Source: Casuarius casuarius (taxonomy: Eukaryota > Chordata > Aves > Casuariiformes > Casuariidae). Taken from it: a stretch of DNA of 64,000 bases. Of the stretch, positions 13,061 through 32,300 are shown piece after piece. The notes under the pieces were generated by a model, which searched no databases, was not told where the DNA came from, and saw only the letters and a program-made list of their open reading frames with translations. A program made the position numbers and the translations under genes. The stretch covers positions 1,872,959 to 1,936,958 of the forward strand of contig PTFA01000194.1 of assembly GCA_003342895.1 (NCBI GenBank), written 5' to 3'. Each line of letters starts with the position of its first letter. The stretch's first letter is position 1.

Positions 13061-14953
13061 AATAATCCCGTTTCTTATCTGGGCCCAGAGTGGGATTCAA
13101 GCAAAGTCCCAACTCTCTGCTCTTCTAGGTCCAGCTCCAGGCTTCAAACTCAAATTAAACCAAACTTCTGGGCACGACCGTGCAACCTAACACAAGAGAT
13201 CTCGGACGGACGGACCAAAGAGCTGTGAAAAAGGAGATTCACTTTTTTTCTCGTCTTCTGGAGAGCGTTTGGGTGAAGCGTATGAAGTTTTGGGTCGGGA
13301 CCTCTGATGTCAGGTGGGTTTGTGCAGCATCCAGCCCCACGAGCTCTCTGGCCCTGACCGAAACCCCAACAAAAAAAACAACAACGACAACAAAAAGTCA
13401 GGCTACTGGCACTTTAAAAAAGATTATATGGAGTTTTAAAACTTATGATTTAAGGGAAAAATGACAAGTGTGGAAGATCATGCAGGTCAAGAAGATGTAT
13501 CTGCCAGGGCAGAAGTCACACAAACTCCAAAAAGGGCAGGACCAAACGTCAGTAAACTTTCAGGGGAAACTGTGAATAACAGTGTCAGCAACTAAAGTCT
13601 CCTTTAATCTGGAAACACCACCGTGGGCAAGAACAAATGGGTATGTCCTTCAGCAGAAAAGCTAAAAGTGACTCATTTACTCCAGTGGTTACTATGGAGT
13701 TGTTTACACATTTCTTTGTGATTGAAAAAAAATCTGAAGAACCCTCCTAAAATGAACTAAATAGGAGGAGATTGAAGCAAGCTGGCAACACAAATAGTGA
13801 TAACTTGCCAGGTCAAGGAGGTTTCATCCAGGAGTCCAGGGGACTCAGGTATGAGCCCACTGAGCTACTAATCCTAAAATAAACCTATCTTTTATCTTAG
13901 TGCCAGATGGGCAGAAGGTGAGAAATGTGATACTTTTTTTTTTTTTTTTTTTAAATAAAGGATTTGGGAGGAATATGAGGGACAACAGATCACAAAATCC
14001 AAGTCCTGTAGTGATCAAATGGCTTGAATATCTAAAGACCGGGATTCAGAGGTAAGAAATAGTTGGAGAGCATCAGTGTGGTTTTGGCAGATGGAAGTCC
14101 GGCCGGACAAAGACTGGAGCTCTTCGAAGAGGGGAGGTGGGAGGATTTGTAACAAAGGATGGGGGGGAAAATGCCAGTTTTCACACTGGGGGAAGGTCAC
14201 CAAAGGGGTTTCCTGGGCACACATCTTTGCTATACAGAATTCAATGCCATGGGCTATTTTGGAGGCCAAAAACTTCTGAGACAAATGTATAGCCATTAAA
14301 CATAACAGGTACAATCTTCAGTTCAAGAGATCCCTTCACCCCAGACTGCCAGAATTTAACTAGGTGCAAGATGGGGAATAGTATTTTATATCACCATTTT
14401 CTTAGCATCATCTACTAGCCAGGGTCAGAAACAAGATTTTTGAGTTAGGAGGACCTTTGGCATCACCCAAAGTTGCCATTTTTATAAGAACAAATCCAGC
14501 TATTGGAAGCACATAGAGTAATTCAGTAATACGTGGCAGGAGGCCCTCTTGGAGGGCTACTGATCTGCCGATCCATGGTCAGGGTAAAGCAACAACAATC
14601 TCACGCCATGCACTGTCGCTTGCTGGGCAGAAAGGACGCCGCGCACCCAGGCATCCTCCAGCTTAAGTTGGGGGATCCAAGACTGCCTCGATCTGTCATC
14701 ACTGGGGAGATGCAGCCTTTCCGCTCTGGAAAATGTCCTGTCTTCTCTAGTGCTCCCCGTCCCTCCCTGGGGCCGGCTCCTGCCCCACGCCGCGACACAA
14801 CCCCCTGGCTTTCTCCAGCCGCTCCCTTTCCCATCCAGGACGCTGCACAAGATGTGTTTGCTGTTCTCAGCCTTGGATCGTTCACATGAGTTTTGAGCTT
14901 CATTGGCCAACTCGACAAATGGGGAAGACCTCTGCCAGCCTTTCTGAGTAACG
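13061..14953. other. No gene seen
   Basis: AT-rich, with a poly(T) tract at 13,934. Contains no signal I can support. Confidence 0.45.
13934..13952. repeat. Poly(T) tract
   Basis: 19 T residues followed by AAATAAAGG. Confidence 0.9.
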
Positions 14954-15179
14954 TCAGACAACACACACACCCTTGCACTGCTTGTCCCAGTAAAATACCA
15001 GCCCCAGAGCTGAGATGAGCCCAAAACTAAGTAAATGCATCAAAAATAGTGTCCCAGCCCCTCGCTTGCTTGGTCCTTCTACCACTGGCTTGCTTTCCTT
15101 GGATGGCATCAAAGTATCCTCTGGTCCCTGCAGAGTATTCAAATCATCCTCAGCCTTGTTGAGATGAGTAAAGCTCCTT
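14954..15179 (-). CDS. Possible terminal exon of an unrecognised membrane protein
   Basis: A strong acceptor (TCCTTGTTTCTTCAG) precedes 75 open codons and TGA. The reading starts RSFTHLNKAEDDLNTLQ, is hydrophilic and charged (KESKPVVEGPSKRG), then has one clear membrane span (TLFLMHLLSFGLISALGLVF) and ends YWDKQCKGVCVV. That resembles a C-terminal or tail anchor. I do not recognise the family. I found no upstream exon between 15,180 and 18,750 and no canonical AATAAA nearby. It may be a chance open frame. Confidence 0.3.
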
Positions 15180-18100
15180 CTGAAGAAACAAGGATATTGA
15201 GAAAATCTAGGAATCCCCAGTCTCCCCAAATCCCAAATCTCCTGTGATCTAACTATTCGACAGCTCTTTTGTAAAGGTCCTCCTGGACCTTAAGTCACAG
15301 TGGACCTTTATACCAATAAAACCTGTAACTTTGCTGGGACATGCGGTGGCAGAGACCTGGGCTGGCCCCACGGCTGCCACGGAGGCACAGGCCACACACG
15401 CCGCTTTCGGGCCCGTCTGCCCTGCAGGGCAGTGTCCAAGACGGCTGCAGCTTCTGGGCTGAAAGCTGTACAGGTCCTGCTGTGGACGAGCTGTGGGACA
15501 GGGCAGGGAGTAGCGGCCCTTTCTGGAAGGTACAAATTGAAATTCTGAATTGTTTATGCAGAGGATGAGCAAATTAGCTGTGGAAGCAATCCCTATCCCA
15601 ATCCCTATCCTTGAGGATGCTACTACTTAGCACTATAATGTCAGCTGGTGAACTTTGAGAGGAGACATCCTGGATCTTCAGTGAGCTGCTCCAGCAGGAT
15701 CCCAACAGCAATTTGAGTCCATCTAGGGATATTTCAAACCCAGTGTCAAATGCAAAACCCAGAGCCTCTGCTAAATAAAGAGGTGGACTGCGAACATCCC
15801 TGGTTTTCCCTTCCCATACCAGATGGGCACCAGATTAAATCAGCAAGAGGTAGGTTTAACACAAACGAGATGCAAAATGTCTTCACATGGCCAGTGTTAA
15901 TCTGTAGAGGTCTCTGCCATTTCGCTCTCTGCTAAATGGTTGCATGGGCTCAGAAAGGACTTGGTCAAATTAACGCAAGCAAAATCCATCAAGTGACATA
16001 AATACAGCGAGCCACAGACTGGTGGAGGTGGAAAGAGTGCTCCTGGGAAGTATGACCATGTTTGCCACGTGTCTTTGCAAGTCACACAGAACTAGCTACT
16101 GCTTGAGACAAAATCATGGGTGTCATGAGCTGAGCCTGACACAGAGCCATTCCTACAGCTTCAAGAAATAGCTGGGGGCACATGTGCCCACTGTGAGCAG
16201 AGGAGGCTGTTCTCACGACAGCACTTAAAGGCCCTCCCTTCCCCTGACCCTGAGAAGCAGGAATGAAATCCATGCCACTGATTGCTGCAGTCTGTGGTCC
16301 AAGAGCAGAAACCAGCTCAGCACAACCCCATTGCTAACTGCACTAAGCCATGTGCTGGCACTGAAGAGGACATGAAAGAACTGGAATCGCGTTCGACATG
16401 ACTGGTTTGCTTTTGGTGCAGAAAGGCAGATAATGATGGACCTCTTAGCCCCTCTGTGGTATAAAAATGCTGCTATCTGTCGAACAGGAATAGTGTCTCC
16501 TTTCTCTCTGCCCTTCACCTGTCTTATCAGGGTGGTGTGGAAGCTCTTGGGGGAGGATCATGCAGCCCCAAATCGGAGCAGAGCCGTAGCTCGTCCCACA
16601 CCGGCCCTTTTAAACATTGAGCTACAGTGCTGCATTGCTCCTCCACGTGAAATCACCCTGGGTTCACAGGGTGGGAGGGGACGACAGTCTGCAGGAAGAT
16701 GCCTGTTCCCAAATTTGGGCTGCTTGCATGGAAAGGGAGGAGGGAAGCTAGAAATTCCTTCCTGCCAGGAGCCCTGCAAGCAGCACTGGGCCCGAGCCAG
16801 CATCTAGTCTGATCACCCGTGGCCCCGCTCCCTTTGGTCTCCCCAAAGGTCACTCTTGCTTAGTCACTGCAGCTTTTTGTTTAGGAAATACCAACCGGGA
16901 TGTCATGTCCTGTGGAACCGGGGGGGCAACCACAGCCTCTGCCAAGCTACTATAATAGACCTTTCCCTGCGGCTCTCTGGGACCAGGAAATCTCCGAGAG
17001 ACTTGTGCAGCAAAACATAGGCTCCAAGTGTCCCGGGCGATGCTGGCCAGGCCCAGAGAGCGCGGTCAGCAGCACCGTTGCCAAGTAGGTCTGTGGGAAG
17101 GAAGGTACAAAGCTCTCACTTCAGGTGACCTGAAGCAGGTCGGCACAAACCAAGGCTGGCCTGTCTCAGCAGCAGGAAGGACCCTGCAAAGTCCTCCCGG
17201 TCAAGGCGCTGAGCTCAATGTGCTGGCTCTGCTCCAGGCAACCACAGGGAGGTCGTCAGGAGCAAGGCAGCAGCTCACAGGTGCACAGCTCTGGGACGCA
17301 CCAGATGTATCAGGTCTCAAACACGCCAGAGCAGACAGCAGAAGTCCCCCAGGGCCTGTTCTGTCCCCAGCTCTGCTGGAAAGCTTCCCAGCTGGCCCAA
17401 GACACTATGCTCTAAGGACTCAAAACAGCTCCGCCTGTAAAACGAGGATGGTTTCAACCCCACCTTTCAACCATGCTTGCAGAGTCTGAGGTGCACTTTG
17501 TTGTTTTAGAGAAAATAGTACTTTTATTATTGTTGCTCTTGGAGTATTTCTATTTCTGTAAACCCTGAAAAGTTCAGCCACCACCCAGCCCTGGAGGTCT
17601 TAGACAGGGCCATCATTACATAGGTAATGCCCAAGAAACTGGCTTAGCGTGGATTCCCGAGGCTTGTCTGAAGAATCACATTCAGGGAATTTCCCCATTC
17701 TGCTGCAACTCCCATTTCCTGTTTCGCAGGAAACCCCAGCAGACAGCAAACAAAAAATCAAAGGCTATCACACCCAAGCGGAGAACCGATAAGGGACTTT
17801 GGTCCTGATCCATGCTGCAGCCAAATGTGATAAAATGCCAACTTCTCAGAAGCCAGAAAACTGGATGATTGCCAAGAGGCTAAAAATAAGCCAAAGAGGG
17901 CTATATTTAAATGTATGTACTAATAAATGCCTCTGTCCTTGATGAAATAAACTGCAGTTTCCAGAAATGCACTGTTTTCCAGGAGCAGTTTGGAGGAAGC
18001 TCTGGCAACAGCAGAATAAAGGTGAAGTCCAAAGCTTTCAACACATTTTAAAACAACTGCCTTGCAGCTGCAGCTGTGCCAGTGCTGTCCCTCTAGTATC

Positions 18101-18754
18101 AACAGGAAACTGGGGACTTGTTCAACAGGAGCAGAAAGGATTTCTGTTTCATCACGCTGGATGGGCCAGGGCCTGGGCTCGTGCGTCCCCACGTGGCTGT
18201 CAGCACTTTCACTTCTGTGACTTACTGAATTTTGCCTGTTGGCATTCATTCGTTAGAAATAAATTAGCCCTTTCACATAACCGGGGATTAGAAGTTCCAG
18301 CCACTTGGTGGCATGAGTGTTTATGGCAGCACGCTGCCACCCGCCAGCGCTGAGGGAGGGAACGGGGCAGAGGGGCCCCCTGAGCATCCAGCCACTCAAG
18401 CCTTTGCACTCAGAAGCAGCAACTTAGGCACTCAAGCAAAGTATTTTAAAACAGGAGCATGAGGCAGTAGACTAAGAATAAAACCAGAAGTAAAGACTGA
18501 ACCATCCTCTGTCAAATAGTTGGCTGAAACAGTGACAGTTACTTCATCTGGGTATAATAATGACACCAGCATGCTTACAAGCAAGTGTTTATACAGGCAG
18601 AACTGTCCAAGACCCTTGGGTGAAAGCAGTACTGCCAAAGCTCATTAGCAGCACCATTTAACTTAATGAGTAATCCCTGTTAAACTATGTTACAGCAGCA
18701 CTGCCTATAAACAGAGCACAGCCATGAATTATAGATAGGACACATGATCTGGTT
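15180..18754. other. No gene seen
   Basis: If the candidate exon at 14,954-15,179 is real, its upstream exons should lie here on the minus strand, or the gene's body was lost. I could not find them. Confidence 0.4.
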
Positions 18755-20384
18755 AAACAAAGCCTTATTTTAATTTCATTTATAAATATATATTTACAAA
18801 AAGAAGGTATCAATCCAAAGAGTTAAACAAATGTACAGCTCCCAAGTATTGCTACATTACAGGGAGAAAAATATTGTTAAGACAATCCCACAATTTACAA
18901 TACCCATTATTCAAAAAGAAACCACATTCTTCATTTAAAATACCTCATCAGAAGTTCGTAATATCCCCCGATGTAAAAGCATAATCTGCCTTGAACAGAA
19001 CTACATAATAAGAAGGAACCGACCCCTTTCATACAGCTCTTCACACAAAACACATCACTTTCTTCCATCTACATGAACATTGTAACCTCAAATTTCATGA
19101 TCATAGAAAAGACTCTTTCCCAGCCCAAAGATTGCTTGGAGAGCACAGCTTGAGGACAGCATATTGCATGGATTCAAGAAATGTAAACATCTTGCAAAGT
19201 CACCACACTAATGCCAAGTTTTTAGATAACTCCNTAAGTGGGTTATCTAAAACACCCTTCTGCTCATTTAACAGTGAGAGGTAAAGGGCCTTGAGTTTGG
19301 ATTCAGCTCTGGTTTAAATGGTTAATCCCAAATCAACTGTACTTTTAAGAGCCAGTGAGCCCAAGTAAATTCTCCGCATGTGTAATGCAGTGTATCAATA
19401 CCCTGTCAGCCATGTGCCCCTCTATCCTGTGCTGAGGGCCCTGCAGAGGACACGACAGATCACATTACGCTACACCCTCATGGCAGACTTGGAGACAAAT
19501 ACTTGAGGCATCAACCGCATTATTATTGTACAGCCTCAATACGACACCAGATGGCATCACTTCAACAGCATTAGTCAGACAGCAGCGGCTCACAGAATTG
19601 CTCTGCTCTGCCTCTGCGTGTGCACCTTTCCTCATAACCTGGTTTCACTCTCACTATAGTCTCCATTCAGACATAGGCCTAAAGGTAAAAGAGAGGTTTT
19701 ACATAACATCCAGGGGTTTAATCATGGTCTTGGCAAGATGTTACTGAGACCTCCAAGAATACTTCAGATAAAAGACCAGAACTGCTTCGAAGTCACTTTT
19801 GCAGTTTCTGCTAGACCTCAGCAATCCTACTAAAGCCAACAGCAACATTTCCTTTAAATTCAGAGGCCCCACCTCAACAAGCTCCGCGTCATCCAAATCA
19901 CAGAATGAGAGAAAGATAGAGATCTAAGGAAGAGCAGTCAGAACATTGTAATATAAGTAACAATTACCTCCAAGAACAAAATACAGGTAACTCCACAGCT
20001 GAAACTATTCAAGGTACCAACTGCTGGAGGTTTGCAGGTAACAGAAGGCTCAGCTCATGCATGGTTTTTCTGAAGAAGGATGCTCAGCTTTTCTGTCTTA
20101 ATTCATCCAGTACTTACAGACCCTGTGTGGGAGCCAACTAGGATGTTTTTTAATTTAAAGTTTAGGCAAATTAATTCAAATCAAACTAAAGAAAGAACTT
20201 AGAAACACAAACTGCTAGAGAAAAATTGAATGCAAGTTGCTGAGTGTTAACCTGAAGTCTTGCACAATTTATTTACTTCTTTTAATTCACACACTGTTTA
20301 TGCAGCTCCCAAATCTCATGGTCAAAGTAGCATTCTCTGAGTTCACTACTGCAAATCCAGCCTGGTTTAAGGCTTCCGCCATCC
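18755..20384 (-). other. TVP23B: Probable TVP23B 3' UTR
   Basis: No other gene is seen in this AT-rich stretch after the stop. A variant poly(A) hexamer, TATAAA on the minus strand at 18,784-18,779, lies in a sharply AT-rich zone that would suit the transcript end. The boundary is inferred. One unresolved base (N) lies at 19,234 inside a hairpin. Confidence 0.4.
19220..19252. repeat. Inverted repeat with an unresolved base in the loop
   Basis: TTTTAGATAAC at 19220-19230 and its exact reverse complement at 19242-19252 enclose an 11-nt loop with N at 19,234. The hairpin may have stalled sequencing. Confidence 0.7.
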
Positions 20385-26906
<6,522 letters not shown>

Positions 26907-27064
26907 CGTTGGAGCCGCCGCACTTCCGCCTGCCCTGCTACGTCACCGCCCAGGGCCAATCCTGGCGCGCGCCGCGCCCGCCCGCCCGCGAGAGGTGGCC
27001 GCGCCGCGCGTGCGCGGGGGCGGTACGCGAGACGTGGCTGCCGCGCCCTGTCGCGCCGCGCGGG

Positions 27065-27072
27065 TGACGTCA
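27065..27072. promoter_or_regulatory. Perfect palindromic CRE
   Basis: TGACGTCA, the full cAMP response element bound by CREB/ATF factors, 159 bp upstream of the TVP23B ATG and inside its CpG island. Confidence 0.5.
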
Positions 27073-27589
27073 TGGAGGCGGCGCGCACGGGGCCGCTGGG
27101 GACCGTTAGAGCCGTTACCGGCGGCTGGGGGGGGGCTGGGTCCGGTGTCACCCCGCCGCTTCCCGCTTCCTCCCGGGGCGGGGGCGGCTCGGCTCGGCTC
27201 GGCTCGTAGCGGCGCAGCAGGGCCCGGGCCGAGCTGGAGGCTGACGGCACGGCAGGTGCCGAGGGCTCGGTGCTGCGGCCTCCCTCCTGACGCCTCTCCG
27301 TGCCCGGCGGCCCGTCACGCCCCGCGGGGGCTGCGGGGGGGCCGGGCAACGCAGCGTCGCGTCCCGCAGGGAGACCGGTTCCCGGAGGGATGGCGGCAAC
27401 GCCTGCGGGGGCATTTGTGTACCCTAAGAGCAGTTGATAAGGAAGGAGGAATAAACTGCCCATTGAAGCTAGGGAAGAGACATTACTCCCTTCGTTTACC
27501 TTGCAGAATGCGACGTACTGCAAAACATAGGAATCTCTGACAAGGAATTATTTTAAGTCTGTGCTTTCTAAAACAACTCATATAGTGTC

Positions 27590-27800
27590 TTCAGTTCACA
27601 GTAACTGTTGGTTGGAAACCACTCTAGTCTGACCTCCTGCTTGGAGTGGGACTCTTGCCAAGGGTAGATTGTGTCAGGCGCAGATTTATCTAGCTGACCC
27701 TTGAAAACCTCCAAGGCTGGAGGCTCTGGGGGCTCTTGGCTACCTGTTTGACTGCTCCCTGAAAGACTGTTTTGCTTGTTTCTGCCATGTAATTGCTAAA
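27590..27800 (-). mobile_element. Degenerate CR1-like fragment
   Basis: The plus strand reads like the reverse complement of a CR1 3' region (ACTCTAGTCTGACCTCCTGC, then AAACCTCCAAGGCTGGAGG). It is heavily mutated, between FBXW10 and TVP23B. Confidence 0.4.
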
Positions 27801-28145
27801 ATGTTACACGCAGTCTTTAACTGTGCCATCAGTGAAAGAAATTGGAAGGATTTTTATCTTTAATACTGCTGATTTCACACTTGTGTGAGAACAAGGGATA
27901 AGCCTGAATGCTATATGTTACATAATGTTCTCAAAAGTATGCATTAATAGCTCTATAAAAGCAATACTTAATAGCTGGTGTAAGCATCCAGCTGCTAGTG
28001 AGAATGCACGTAAGAAGAGCCCAAGAGAAGTTGAGAGTTATCATTTCTTTGACTTGGAGTTACAGTAAGTCTGTGATTCACAATTAAAATTCCATAATTT
28101 AAAAATGAATAAAACCCTATAGAACCTTATAATAATAGGAATATT

Positions 28146-28151
28146 TTTATT
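28146..28151 (-). terminator. Poly(A) signal of FBXW10
   Basis: AATAAA on the minus strand, about 310 nt after the FBXW10 stop. The 3' UTR would end near 28,125. Confidence 0.5.
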
Positions 28152-28458
28152 CAAATACAGTTAAACCATTTCTTCAGTAATACTTGCCTTTAAACTGCCA
28201 TGCTGTGTCTATAGTAACAGTAGGTCCAGCAAAATGTTAGATCCCAGGAGAGGAGTCACCCCATGGGCTGTCTCGAGAAATATTTAAATATGCCAATAAT
28301 ACATCTTAGAAAAAATAATAGAGATTTCTTTTATACTTATTTATAAACTGGAGGGATCATGAGATGACAGTCTCAGCTGGACACCATAAGAGACCCAATA
28401 TATTTGAGGAGCCCCGGAATCCTCAGATACTGGTGGTTTATTGAACTAACAGATTACC

Positions 28459-29332
28459 TCAGATAAATGTATTAAGGCCAAGTTCAGGAGCAGCTATTTT
28501 CCCCTCCTTGGTAAAAGAATCTATAGGAAGGCCTTTAATTTTCCTTAACCAGGCCTTCTTGCGCTCTTTTTGTTGATCTTCTATGAGTTTGGTCTGGTTT
28601 GCCTGATACTGAACTGTTGTAGCTTCCTGATATGCCACCTTCTGTTTTCTTGTCAGAAGCCTGAAGCCACTGTTAATCCGATAAGGGTCTGCAGCATATT
28701 GAAGAAAGGGCTTTTTTTTCCTGGAAACGGTTTCAGTTTTCACTTGTACAATCATGGGTGTTGATTTGATTGGTTCAGAGGAAGTGGTAAAGTGGCCTAT
28801 AAGCTGGACCCCAGCTTCGGGTAGGGGAATGACTTTCCCATAGCCACTGTGAGCTTTCTTTTCTTCCAGCATACCACAATATGACTTGGGACGTACGATG
28901 GAGGGAGCAGGAATGGAGGACTTCACGGTGGGTCCATGCAAAGAGTTTATTAGCTTGAGCTGCAGCCTTTTGGTTTCAAAGGGTGTTGAAATTCTTTTCA
29001 TGGTCAGAGAATCACTGTTAGATCTCATGTGTTGGAGCTGGACTGTCTGATCCTTTTCGTGCTGCATAGGAGTTTTGTATATTTGCATTTTTTCAGGGTG
29101 TTCTTGCTGATGCAGTGCGGTTCCAATGCTTCTGTGACTGTTGGAGTATGCTTAATATTAGAGCTGACTGGGGCTGACTTGTAGCTGTTCTGCAGTGTAC
29201 TGACAGTTAAGAGTATCTGGTTAGGGGGCATTGGACAGTTTGGGTCCCTTTTCTTTTTATACTGTAAAGTGGCTTCTGTCTTGTTAGCATGTTCAGGTAC
29301 ATAGAAGGAAGAGCCGTATTCAGATTCACCAT
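28459..29332 (-). CDS. FBXW10: FBXW10 exon 14 (last; contains apparent 1-nt frameshift)
   Basis: 874 bp from the AAAACAG acceptor to TGA at 28461-28459. The first part reads DGESEYGSSFYVPEHANKTE through MPPNQILLTVSTLQNS and TEALEPH. The second part, in a frame one base back, reads through LHQQEHPEKMQIYKTP to the conserved tail ending NTFI. The exon is one base short of frame, so a 1-nt deletion somewhere in about 29,090-29,152 is the simplest reading. An unshifted protein would run off-frame and stop about 30 residues later. Confidence 0.75.
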
Positions 29333-32300
29333 CTGTTTTCAAAAAAGAAAAAAAAACCCATACTGTCTGAATATAGTTCGAGTCAAGGATAGTTCTTGCG
29401 ATCTTTGGCAGGGTAGTACTCTGAGCAGGGATAGGGATGGATGCCGGATCAACAGGCATATGGGGAGTCCAAGTTTATCTACAGAACAGGCAGTATAAGA
29501 AACAACAAACCAACGATGCCTATTTCAGTTTGTTCAGCCTTAGCCTCACTACTGATCCTGCTAATATCTGCCTCTCTCATCTCATGGTTTGTGCATTGGA
29601 AAAAGGGTTAAAGACAAGTCACTTTCTGATAGATGTCAGTGTCTGAAAACCAATTACTACTCAAATCTGAATTTGAATTGGAAAACACAAGACGTGCTTC
29701 ATAACCTTCCTTTGATGTCTCAAGTCATTTACAGAGTGATATCTGATGTATGACACACCAGGATGGATTGTGTGATTATGCCGTTAACTAAGAAACAGAG
29801 ATTTTAACAAATACTGTGTAGGACACTCAGTACCATGGCCTTGGCATAGCAGTTCACTTTGTCACTTTGTTTTGCAATGCCATGCCATTTGCATGTCATT
29901 GTTTTGCAATACAGCTCTTTTTTTCCAAACTCATTAACTGAAACTTCTGCCCTGTGGAAATCTATTTCATACAGCATTAGGTTATAGCTCTGAAAGGTAG
30001 AATACAGAAAAATAAACTAATGAAAATCATTATTCCTTGTTCCTCAGTCCCAGAATTTAGAACTGTTTAATCTGCAAATACGTATGGCCCTGGATCTCAG
30101 TTACAGGCACCATGAATTTGGGGTTGGAGACATTCAGCTGATCTAAGCTGTTCTGTTGATTTCACAGTCTGTCTTTCTTAGACTCTGAGATCTCTATATA
30201 ATTCCCAACAGATTCTGAAATTAAAATCTGGGAAAGGCTATAAATTAAGGAAAAAAAAGCCATATGGCCAAAGACCGTGTTTGTGATCAGTGCTATCTCA
30301 TTTTCAAGTTTCAGGTTACCATCTCACTGTTGGCTGGCTGAGACAATTTGCCAAAAACTTATTTTTAAAATGATCTTATGAGTAACTGATACTGATCTGT
30401 TTTACCCACTGCAAACCCTTCATCCAGAATGAGCCTCTCTTCTAGAGATCATTACTTTTTCTTTAATCAATTCATTTATCTTAGGGGCACTCATTTTAAG
30501 AATTACTGTCGTATCTGGCTTTAAACAGTTCTTACCAGTATCTGCCACTGTTCTTGCAGAATATGCTCTTGTTGACTTTTCTGAGTCAATCATATGGGCC
30601 TGTTGGTTACCAGGAATGAAAAGGTTTTTCTGCTGCTGTGCCTGAATGCTAAAAGATTTTGTGCTTTTGAGCAAATTCTTGTGCTTTTGAGCTGCTGATT
30701 TCATCAGTTCGTAGCAGAGAGCTAGAAAAGAGAAGAATGAATAATCTCTGAAAACTTTGATGGTGTTAAACATTGATTTCCCCCCACCCCCACCTTTTTA
30801 TGTCATAACTGATAGGATTTCAAGTCCTGTTACCATTTTGCCGCTTATCATGGCTTCTGAAAGTCTAGGTTTTAAAAATAAATCCGTAAGTATTTGATTA
30901 GCAAAAACCATCATAGGCAATTCAAAGATAATATAGCAAATGCTGTTATTTAAAAATATTAATATTAATGTATATGCATACAACTTATATGTATTTGTTG
31001 CCACTAAAATTAACATATTTAATTCCCCATTTGTTTCCTGCTTCTGCAAACTGGATCTTTCAGCAAGTAGAGCTACATCAGAGAAGTTGGCACGTGATGG
31101 TTTTAAAAGTATGACAGCTTTCTTAGCCCATCACTTTATCTGCAACACAGTTTGAATGTAGAGCTGGCGGTTTGTGATAAATACTGTATTAAATACCTGC
31201 AGACTTTAAAAAAAAACAACAGCCGCCCCCCCCCCCCCAACATTATAATGTTAGTTTAAAAGGTGCCAGTTCATGTGCAGTTGCATTTCCCAGTGATGGC
31301 AGATTCTGAATGCAGGTGCTCTTAAAACTTTTGGGGGGGTGGGGGGGATGATAAATAATTCAAGCACTGAATCAGCTACATATTTCAGTGCACACCAGGT
31401 GTAAGAATATGAATAATACTATTGATTTCTGCATTAATCAAGACAGTCACTGTCATTTCCAACTGAATAATGTGCTGAATTTATACCAAACCTTCTTTCT
31501 AAAAAGGTGTAATTTCTAGGCTTTTGTAAAACCTTTGTAGAACCATTGAGATGCAGCAGTACGTCTACCAGATTGCTCTGTAAAGAGTGGGGAATCTGCA
31601 TATTGATTAGGATGAAGGCAGTGGGTACTTGAAATTATTTCAAAACTTATTTTAGAAATTGATGCCAGAGTACTGCAAAGACCATATGTAGTACTTTGAG
31701 ACATTGCACAGCCTTTTGGTGACCGGCAGCAGATCAAGTAAGACAACATTAGCTGGTCAGCATCTTTCATCTCCAGAGGAAGCTGATATGTCTTCTGCCT
31801 GACTTTGTCACGTTTCATTTGCTGAAAGTGAACCGGTGTTTTGCTTGAAGGCCCTTCGTGTTGTTCCTTTTTCTTTCCTGTCATGTCTCGGTCGGTCTTT
31901 AACATATAGTTCCACTTGACATCTTCAAACTGGAACATCAGCAGACAGCTCAGTGCATTGATCACCATCCTGGAGAATGGAAGGGAATCATTAACAAAGC
32001 AGTTATTAGCTAATGGATCCATTTGCTTGTGTGTATTACAAACCTTGGGTACTTAAACAGAAGTGAGGAAACTATTGCTTGTTTAAGGAAGAGACAAGCA
32101 GTAGTGATTACTTTCTTTCTAGTCCCTGCAATTAGATGATGCGTATTCTAATTCGTGTAGTTTGTATGAACTCTACAGGGTTCTTTCCATTCAACTCTAA
32201 GGCATAATTAATTTTTAAGATGAAATTTCCTGATAGTGGGCTGAATTAGACCAGTATAATGCCAAAAGAGATGGGAAGTACCGTATCATTAGGGACATTT

